A stretch of DNA of 11,611 nucleotides, from contig DAOTTO010000158.1 of assembly GCA_034437895.1 (NCBI GenBank), positions 1-11,611 on the forward strand, in the 5' to 3' direction. This document shows positions 7,261 to 11,611 of the stretch, one piece after another (within the stretch, counting starts at the first letter, position 1; every line of letters begins with the position of its first letter). Under the pieces are notes generated by a model, which worked only from the letters and a program-made list of their open reading frames with translations, was not told the origin of the DNA and did not search any database. Source of the stretch: JANRLJ01 sp034437895 (GTDB lineage: Bacteria > Chloroflexota > Anaerolineae > Aggregatilineales > Phototrophicaceae). The position numbers and the translations under genes were made by a program.

Positions 7261-8091
7261 AAATGTTTTTAGCGCTTCGATGGTCTGGATGGGCTGCTCG
7301 CTTAAAGGACTGTGACCGCAGCGGTCAAACAAGATTAACTTCGCCGCTGGGATATGCTTTTGAATAAGATACCCATTCACCAGCGGCACGGTGCCGTCCT
7401 GCTGACCGATGATCGCCAGAGTCGGAGTCGTGATTTCTTTTAAACGCGGCGTTAAATCCACTTTGCGGATTTCGATCAATTCGCGGTAAAACGGGATTTC
7501 GCCGCCTGGGTCAATCGCAGCGTGACGGTCTACAGTGTCGATGGGCAGCGCGGTGGGGTCATAAAAGAAGGCACGGTCAAACATGTTGGTGTACCAGCGT
7601 AACTTTCTTTTAACGGCGAGCCGCGTTAGCTCCCAGACGGGTGGGAACTTCGCTCCTGCCCAAAAAAAAGGCGTATGCATCCAACGAATCGTCCGCGAAA
7701 GTTGTCCAGTGACGACACCCGAAACCACGACGAGCTTGGTTAACCGTTCTGGTGTACTTAAGGCCAGATGTAGCGCAATTTGCCCACCCATTGAATGACC
7801 AATCAATGTGAATTTTGGGATCCCTAAATGATCCGCTAGGTCAAGTACCCGCCGCGCTTGTGATGGAATGCTGTAATCACCCTCAACAGGCTTGTCACTG
7901 GCGGCATGACCGAGCAGGTCAATCGCTATACAGTAATGTGTCCGGTGGAAGGCTTCAAAAGTCTGCCACCAGTATCCTGCATGGGAAAGCCAGCCATGTA
8001 CCATCATGAGCGCCGGATTCGCAGGGTCGCCTTTTGTGAGATATGCAATACGTTGTCCATCGATTGTAAAATAATGTTTTCCAGCAATCAT
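7225..8091 (-). CDS. Alpha/beta-fold hydrolase
   Basis: A 288-residue protein of the alpha/beta hydrolase (Abhydrolase_1) superfamily. The nucleophile elbow is GHSMGG with S100. The acid is probably D232 in IIGQQDGTVP and the base H260 in RCGHSPLSEQP, so the triad is complete. The oxyanion loop is VHGW (31-34) and the Asp-Leu-Leu-Gly-His motif (58-62) is the usual DxxGxG-like loop. A cap of about residues 130-215 is rich in Trp, Phe and Arg and would set specificity; the substrate cannot be read from the sequence. No signal peptide is present, so it is likely cytoplasmic. Start ATG at 8091 has a modest AAGAG about 8 bases upstream. It is a close relative in design of esterases, epoxide hydrolases and C-C bond hydrolases, and I cannot choose among them. 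The gene end lies inside the rhomboid coding sequence. Confidence 0.93.
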   Translation of the reverse strand: MIAGKHYFTIDGQRIAYLTKGDPANPALMMVHGWLSHAGYWWQTFEAFHRTHYCIAIDLLGHAASDKPVEGDYSIPSQARRVLDLADHLGIPKFTLIGHSMGGQIALHLALSTPERLTKLVVVSGVVTGQLSRTIRWMHTPFFWAGAKFPPVWELTRLAVKRKLRWYTNMFDRAFFYDPTALPIDTVDRHAAIDPGGEIPFYRELIEIRKVDLTPRLKEITTPTLAIIGQQDGTVPLVNGYLIQKHIPAAKLILFDRCGHSPLSEQPIQTIEALKTFLYTASSEIAHS

Positions 8092-8176
8092 CGTTAGCTC
8101 TTACGTTATGTGCGCCGGTTAAGTTGACCTTGCAAGCCACCAAGCACCCCTAACGGATTCAGCAAGGTACGCCTAA

Positions 8177-8204
8177 TTTTTACTCAATTGCTGCTATTTG
8201 CCAA
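8177..8204 (-). promoter_or_regulatory. Possible promoter of the alpha/beta hydrolase gene
   Basis: On the minus strand, TTGGCA (8204-8199, 5 of 6) is followed after 16 bases by TAAAAA (8182-8177, 4 of 6; TAAAAAT overall). The start would be near 8170, giving a leader of about 79 bases. The -35 begins just past an inverted repeat that may end the upstream transcript. Confidence 0.35.
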
Positions 8205-8206
8205 AC

Positions 8207-8246
8207 GCCGCAAAACCATGGGCTTCCAGAGCCTATTTTTTGCGGC
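8207..8246. repeat. Inverted repeat, possible terminator between the STAS-like and hydrolase genes
   Basis: GCCGCAAAA (8207-8215) and TTTTGCGGC (8238-8246) are perfect 9-base inverted arms. The 22-base loop holds a second, smaller pair, GGCT (8221-8224) and AGCC (8230-8233), so the RNA could form a two-step hairpin. It lies 43 bases past the stop of the minus-strand STAS-like gene. No T-tract follows on the minus strand, although the A/T run is inside the stem, so intrinsic termination is plausible but not certain. The rest of the 198-base gap (8092-8289) shows only the promoter-like boxes listed separately. Confidence 0.5.
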
Positions 8247-8289
8247 ATGTCTAAAGAGATATGGGTGGAAATAAAGTGATAAAAGGCGC

Positions 8290-8727
8290 TTATTCCTCAG
8301 TCATGAGGTGGGTTTCACGCCAGCCGATGATGAAATTAAGCGCGTCTTGCTCCGACCAGACAATGCGTTTACGGGCGTGATCGGGGGTGATTCGCATCCC
8401 AAAGAGCAGGATTTCTTCTTGGAAAAATTCACTGACGAGCAGCGCGACTGGAATCCGGCTGGTATCCACGCGAATATTGATAAATTTGCTGGCGCGGCGG
8501 GCTGCTTGTAGATTATCATCCAAAAACACCGTCACTTTACGGAAGTCGAAAATTTGCCCACAAACGGGATTAACACCGATGGCAGCATACAATTCATTTA
8601 GCCAATCGTAAACCGCATGGGTGACATCCGCCCCTAATTCACCGCGATAGGCGATATGGACGAGACCCGTTTGGGAATCGTAAGAGGCGTTGGCTTGTGG
8701 GGTATCAAGGGGGGCAATTATCATCAC
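8290..8727 (-). CDS. Small STAS-like (SpoIIAA-like) hypothetical protein
   Basis: A 144-145-residue soluble protein with no signal peptide. The alternating pattern GLVHIAYRGELGADVTHAVYD, the strand CGQIFDFRKVTVF and a following helix, then IPVALLVSEFF and a C-terminal helix (SEQDALNFIIGW), resemble the STAS/SpoIIAA-like fold found in many small bacterial proteins of unknown role. I see no catalytic motif, and no anti-sigma kinase or phosphatase gene nearby, so a role in a partner-switch pathway is not supported. The start is either GTG at 8727 or ATG at 8724; GAG 8 bases before the GTG slightly favours GTG. It is divergent from the propeller genes and shares the symmetric promoter region with them. 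The gene call is good because of sensible composition and a well-placed promoter; the family call is tentative. Confidence 0.75.
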   Translation of the reverse strand: MMIIAPLDTPQANASYDSQTGLVHIAYRGELGADVTHAVYDWLNELYAAIGVNPVCGQIFDFRKVTVFLDDNLQAARRASKFINIRVDTSRIPVALLVSEFFQEEILLFGMRITPDHARKRIVWSEQDALNFIIGWRETHLMTEE

Positions 8728-8767
8728 GGTTTAGACTCTAGTTTAGATAGGCTTACGATATGTCAAA

Positions 8768-8796
8768 ATTGTAACATCGAAGCGTGACGAATACAA
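8768..8796 (-). promoter_or_regulatory. Predicted minus-strand promoter of the STAS-like gene
   Basis: On the minus strand TTGTAT (8796-8791) and TACAAT (8773-8768) are 17 bases apart; the -10 matches at 5 of 6, the -35 at 3 of 6. The start would be near 8761, giving about 34 bases of leader. Both boxes overlap the plus-strand promoter almost exactly. Confidence 0.45.
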
Positions 8797-8797
8797 T
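8769..8797 (+). promoter_or_regulatory. Predicted plus-strand promoter of the propeller gene pair
   Basis: TTGTAA (8769-8774, 4 of 6) and TACAAT (8792-8797, 5 of 6) are 17 bases apart. The start would be near 8804, giving a leader of about 96 bases. Alternative -10-like boxes nearer the gene, TAGAAT (8808-8813, with GTGACG 18 bases upstream) and TATGAT (8852-8857, no good -35), could serve instead. Confidence 0.45.
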
Positions 8798-8899
8798 TAA
8801 GGGTATATAGAATTTTCACAATTCTGTACAGGAAAAAAATACACTATCAGGTATGATGTGTAAGGCAATGTCCTTATCTTTAATTTTTAGGTGAGATTT

Positions 8900-9937
8900 A
8901 TGACAACCGAACCCGCACCCCGCCCTGCTTCTCGTCGAGTTGGTTTACGCATTCTCATCACTGTTGCACTGGTGCTGTTGGCAGGTGTTATCTTTGTGAT
9001 ATTTTATGTCGTGCAGCAAACCCAAAAAGACACGATTCCACTCGGTGCGCCCAGTGGCGAACTAGCCTATACCTCGAATGAAGGCGGCTGGAATATCTAT
9101 GCGCTTGGGACGGATGGCGCAGCGCGTTTGCTCACTGCGGATGGCGATGAGGAAACACCGGGCGGCAAACATGATTATTTTGCCAGCTGGTCATTTGAAG
9201 GCGATATGTTGAATTTTCTGACGGCACGTACTGGCGAGATGGGGCCAGCGCAGGTGAATCCTGATGGCAGCGAATTACGGACGTTGAGCGTGGCGGAAGC
9301 GATTATGTCGCTGTTTGGTGAAGGACGGCTCGACTGGGATCCAGCATGGTCGCCTGCGGACGCGCAAGGCCAAATCCGTGTTGGTTGGTCGTCGCTGCGC
9401 GATTTAAACCTTGAACTTTATATGCGTACTGGCAACGATGGGGAGCGCATCCGCCTAACCAACACAGGCGCTCGTGATTGGTTTATGTCGTGGTCGCCGG
9501 ATGGGACACAAATTCTGTTTTCATCAGATCGTGAAGGCAACGAAAATATTTATAGGATGAATGTGGACACCCTAGAAACCACGCAGTTGACTGATGATCC
9601 GTTGGATGATTTGCATCCAGTGTGGGCGCTCAATGGTGAAAGCATTTTGTTTCTGTCTGAGCGTTTGAATGAACTCAAAGACGGATTTCTTGATTTGTAC
9701 GTGATGAATCTCGATGGCAGCGATCAGCATCCGTTAGGCGTTGACGAAGTTTTTTCTGGCGACCCAACTTATAGCGCTGACGGGCAGCAGATTGCTTATA
9801 TGTCTAATGAAGAAGGCGATTGGAATATTTACGTAATGGATGTTGATGGAAACAATGTAAGCCGCTTGACCGAAGGTAGCACCGATGAGTTATTCCCGGT
9901 GTGGCGGCCTGTTCCGGCGGATGAGGCAGGTTCTTAG
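8900..9937 (+). CDS. Membrane-anchored TolB-like (PD40) beta-propeller protein, copy 1
   Basis: A 345-residue protein with a short basic cytoplasmic head (SRRVGLR), one membrane segment at about 16-38 (ILITVALVLLAGVIFVIFYVV) and an outside domain from about 52 to 340. That domain is made of about six PD40/TolB-like blades, with repeats such as SWSPDGTQILFSSDREGNEN, the IY(R/V)MNVD strand, and DLHPVWALNGESILFLS; the last blade is YSADGQQIAYMSNEEGDWNIY. Such propellers are binding platforms and no catalytic residues are visible. I start at the ATG at 8900 because AGGTGA (8889-8894) is 5 bases away; the upstream in-frame GTG at 8891 lies inside that motif. A paralog follows after 4 bases. The ligand is unknown; the propeller could sense or hold an extracellular polymer or protein. 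Confidence 0.9.
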   Translation: MTTEPAPRPASRRVGLRILITVALVLLAGVIFVIFYVVQQTQKDTIPLGAPSGELAYTSNEGGWNIYALGTDGAARLLTADGDEETPGGKHDYFASWSFEGDMLNFLTARTGEMGPAQVNPDGSELRTLSVAEAIMSLFGEGRLDWDPAWSPADAQGQIRVGWSSLRDLNLELYMRTGNDGERIRLTNTGARDWFMSWSPDGTQILFSSDREGNENIYRMNVDTLETTQLTDDPLDDLHPVWALNGESILFLSERLNELKDGFLDLYVMNLDGSDQHPLGVDEVFSGDPTYSADGQQIAYMSNEEGDWNIYVMDVDGNNVSRLTEGSTDELFPVWRPVPADEAGS

Positions 9938-9941
9938 TCGT

Positions 9942-10904
9942 ATGTTTTTTTCGCAGTCAAAAACTTGGACTCGGCTTTTGATGCGTTTGGGTGGCGTGGT
10001 CGGGGTGTTATGCGTCGCCCTGCTCATGCCGATGCTTATAATCGGACGGCTGCTGCCGCAAGGGCCGCAAGTCGCTTATATGACAGATCGCAATGGCAAT
10101 TGGGATATTTACGTGCTGGATTGGAATCGGCAGCTCGTCCGTTTGCTGACCGCCGACAGCACAGGCGATGACCGTTATCCGATGTGGTCACGCGATGGCA
10201 CTCAGCTTGGTTATCACACCAATTCTGAAGGCGATTATGACTTGATGATTCGGAATGCGAACGGCAGCGACCCGCAAATGTTGGAAGTTTCGCGGCGGTT
10301 TCAATTCGCCCAAGAAGCGATGATGGATTGGTCGCCGGACGGACGTTATATCAGCTTTCATTCGGACGCGGGACAGCGCTGGAATATTTATCTGACCGAC
10401 CCAGCGGGCGACCTTACCTATCAAGTGACTGATAACATCGGCGAAAATATCCGCCTTAATTGGTCGCCAGATGGCAAGCGTGTGGCGTTTGCTTCGGCGC
10501 GGGATGGTGGGCTGGAAATTTATACCATGACGGTTGAGGAGATGCTGCGGTTTTCTCGCTCGGCGGAAGTCTATGCTCGGCGCATGACGAATAATATCGA
10601 TGACGATTGGAATCCGGTCTGGTCGCCGGATAGTACGCAGATCGCGTTTATTTCTGGGCGGGATTTTAACCGCGAGATTTACATCATGAACGCCGATGGC
10701 ACAGAGCAGCAGAATATCACCAATACCCTCGCTGTCGAAGAGCAACATCCTGCTTGGACACCCGACGGCAAAGGGCTGATTTATTCTGCCGCTGTTGGGC
10801 CAACAGAAGATTTGTATTATCTCGATCTGGAAACGGGGGAGCGCCGCCGTTTGACGTTTGATAATCGTGGGAATGAAGAAGCGCCGTCGTTGTGGTGGCC
10901 TTGA
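9942..10904 (+). CDS. Membrane-anchored TolB-like (PD40) beta-propeller protein, copy 2
   Basis: A 320-residue paralog of the preceding protein. The head (residues 1-11) has the basic residues K7 and R11, the membrane segment is about 12-34 (LGGVVGVLCVALLMPMLIIG), and the outside part holds about six PD40 blades. The first, VAYMTDRNGNWDIYVLD followed by RLLTADS, aligns with AYTSNEGGWNIYALG and RLLTADG of copy 1. Later blades contain MDWSPDGRYISFHSD, LNWSPDGKRVAFAS, PVWSPDSTQIAFIS and PAWTPDGKGLIYSA. No catalytic motif is visible. The start is not certain: ATG at 9942 gives a clean head but its nearest AGG-rich motif (AGGCAGG, 9924-9930) is 11 bases away, whereas ATG at 9921 or an upstream start near 9885 would overlap copy 1. 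Translational coupling with copy 1 is likely. The chain ends at EAPSLWWP, with no C-terminal extension. Confidence 0.88.
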   Translation: MFFSQSKTWTRLLMRLGGVVGVLCVALLMPMLIIGRLLPQGPQVAYMTDRNGNWDIYVLDWNRQLVRLLTADSTGDDRYPMWSRDGTQLGYHTNSEGDYDLMIRNANGSDPQMLEVSRRFQFAQEAMMDWSPDGRYISFHSDAGQRWNIYLTDPAGDLTYQVTDNIGENIRLNWSPDGKRVAFASARDGGLEIYTMTVEEMLRFSRSAEVYARRMTNNIDDDWNPVWSPDSTQIAFISGRDFNREIYIMNADGTEQQNITNTLAVEEQHPAWTPDGKGLIYSAAVGPTEDLYYLDLETGERRRLTFDNRGNEEAPSLWWP

Positions 10905-10928
10905 TTAAGACAAAAGATCAATATAAAC

Positions 10929-10994
10929 CGCAAAGGCACAAAGATCACAAAGGGAAGCATGACAAAGTCCAATTTTCTTTGTGTCGTCCCTTTG
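10929..10994. repeat. Cluster of CACAAAG-type repeats with hairpin potential
   Basis: Direct copies occur at 10929-10935 (CGCAAAG), 10937-10943 and 10946-10952 (CACAAAG twice) and 10961-10967 (GACAAAG). Inverted copies follow at 10977-10983 (CTTTGTG) and 10988-10994 (CCCTTTG). CAAAGGGA (10948-10955) pairs with TCCCTTTG (10987-10994) and, inside, ACAAAG (10962-10967) pairs with CTTTGT (10977-10982) around a 9-base loop. The hairpin begins 44 bases after the stop of the second propeller gene and could end that transcript. Short spaced CGCAAAG-like arrays are, in my experience of bacterial genomes, a recurrent intergenic repeat type; that comparison is from memory. Confidence 0.6.
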
Positions 10995-11038
10995 TTCAGA
11001 TAGTTCAAAAAGCGCTTTAATAGAAAATAGGACTTACA

Positions 11039-11062
11039 ATGAATCAAAAGATGGCGAAGTAA
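11039..11062 (+). other. Possible 7-codon leader reading frame upstream of the Uma2 gene
   Basis: ATG at 11039 opens a frame of seven codons (MNQKMAK) ending in TAA at 11060-11062, just before AAAGGA of the next gene. No ribosome-binding site precedes it, and TACAAT at 11035-11040 overlaps its start. It is more likely chance than a regulatory leader; recorded because it ends exactly at the Uma2 ribosome-binding site. Confidence 0.12.
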
Positions 11063-11072
11063 AGGAACACAG

Positions 11073-11611
11073 ATGGCCTCTTTAGTCTTTCCTCACTATG
11101 TTGGCATATCTACTATCAACAGTCCGCCGCAGGGACAATGGACGGCTGCGGATTGGGAAGCGCTGCCAGATGATGAATATCGTTATGAAATCATTGATGG
11201 GGAACTTTATATGTCAAAGTCGCCGAGTTACTTCCATCAATGGATTCTCTTGAACCTGTACGATTTAGTAGGTCGCCCTGCACGACAACAAGGCTTGGCT
11301 TTTCCAGCGCTTGCGCCAATTGGGGTTTTTATGCCTGGCACAACGCCGGTTCAACCCGATTTTGTCTTGGTTATGGCGCAACACAGCGCCATTATTCATG
11401 ATCGTGGTATTCAGGGTGTGCCAGATTTAATTGTTGAAGTCCTTTCACCCGGCAGCCGTGATTATGATGAGGATGTAAAGCTCAAGGCTTACGCACGAGC
11501 AGGTGTGCCAGAATATGGCGTTATCGACCCGGAACTGCGCCAATTACGGCTTTATCAGCATCCAGCCACAGATCATTATCCCGCGCCAAGCGTTTTTAAG
11601 GAAGCTGAGCA
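11073..11611 (+). CDS. Uma2-family PD-(D/E)XK nuclease-like protein (3' end outside window)
   Basis: The first 179 codons of a gene cut by the window edge. The protein matches the Uma2 (formerly DUF820) family, predicted PD-(D/E)XK nucleases that occur in many copies in cyanobacteria and Chloroflexota. Signature stretches are YRYEIIDGELYMSKSPS (36-52), QPDFVLV with D96, and PDLIVEVLSPGSRDYDED with E122, followed by KLKAYARAGVPEYGVIDPE. E44, D96, E122 and K136 or K138 are candidate active-site residues, so the fold appears intact as far as it is seen; family members are about 180-200 residues, so only a little is missing. AAAGGA (11061-11066) lies 6 bases before the ATG, and an in-frame stop at 11040-11042 excludes a longer start. 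In vivo function of the family is unsettled. Confidence 0.9.
   Translation, partial: MASLVFPHYVGISTINSPPQGQWTAADWEALPDDEYRYEIIDGELYMSKSPSYFHQWILLNLYDLVGRPARQQGLAFPALAPIGVFMPGTTPVQPDFVLVMAQHSAIIHDRGIQGVPDLIVEVLSPGSRDYDEDVKLKAYARAGVPEYGVIDPELRQLRLYQHPATDHYPAPSVFKEAE

Larger units (their letters stand above)
8767..8798. repeat. 7-bp inverted repeat spanning the divergent promoters
   Basis: AATTGTA (8767-8773) and TACAATT (8792-8798) are perfect inverted arms around an 18-base spacer that is not itself symmetric. Each arm contains the -10 of one direction and the -35 of the other. It may be a bidirectional promoter, a dimeric regulator's operator, or both. Confidence 0.55.

Noticed and set aside
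8290..8727. STAS-like protein as part of an anti-sigma partner-switch system
   Set aside because: No kinase, phosphatase or sigma factor gene is near, and I cannot see the conserved phosphorylatable serine motif of SpoIIAA.
10188..10748. A 186-codon minus-strand frame within the second propeller gene
   Set aside because: Antisense to the PD40 repeats; the periodic His/Arg/Ile product mirrors the repeated blade codons.
11073..11611. Uma2 gene as part of a restriction or defence island
   Set aside because: No methyltransferase, helicase, toxin or mobile gene lies in the window, and Uma2 genes are commonly found singly in ordinary chromosomal context.

Overview
The window is a gene-dense piece of a bacterial chromosome with moderate GC and short intergenic gaps. 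I read eleven protein-coding genes: ten complete and one cut by the right edge. I see no rRNA, tRNA, CRISPR array, transposase or phage gene. The protein mix resembles Chloroflexota of the Anaerolineae type: a secreted clostripain-family peptidase, a ubiquitin-like/Mut7-C RNase fusion, TPR proteins with a membrane tail, membrane-anchored TolB-like propellers and a Uma2 protein. That assignment is an inference from gene content, not from a marker gene.

Left part (51-3798). A molybdopterin-biosynthesis gene of the MoaB/Mog family (minus strand) is divergent from a two-gene unit on the plus strand. The first gene of that unit encodes a ubiquitin-like domain fused to a Mut7-C RNase domain with four zinc-ligand-type cysteines. 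The second encodes a secreted C11 cysteine peptidase that starts with TTG and ends in a long acidic tail. Back-to-back sigma70-like promoters lie between the divergent units.

Middle (3872-8091). Behind a good sigma70-like promoter come a soluble protein made of 40-residue TPRs, a TPR protein with three C-terminal membrane segments, and a rhomboid intramembrane protease whose gene begins 12 bases after the preceding stop. The last two are very likely co-transcribed. The rhomboid gene converges with an alpha/beta hydrolase gene on the minus strand, and their coding regions overlap tail-to-tail by 36 bp.

Right part (8092-11611). A small STAS-like hypothetical protein (minus) and a tandem pair of membrane-anchored PD40/TolB-like beta-propeller proteins (plus) are transcribed divergently from a region with a striking symmetric element. 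Its two 7-bp inverted arms can each supply the -10 of one promoter and the -35 of the opposite one. After the second propeller gene comes a cluster of short CACAAAG-type repeats able to fold into a hairpin, and then a Uma2-family PD-(D/E)XK nuclease-like gene that runs off the window.

I do not see a clear new multi-gene system such as a defence island. The most promising leads are the TPR-membrane protein/rhomboid pair, the symmetric divergent promoter, the duplicated membrane propellers, and the Mut7-C/C11 peptidase pairing.
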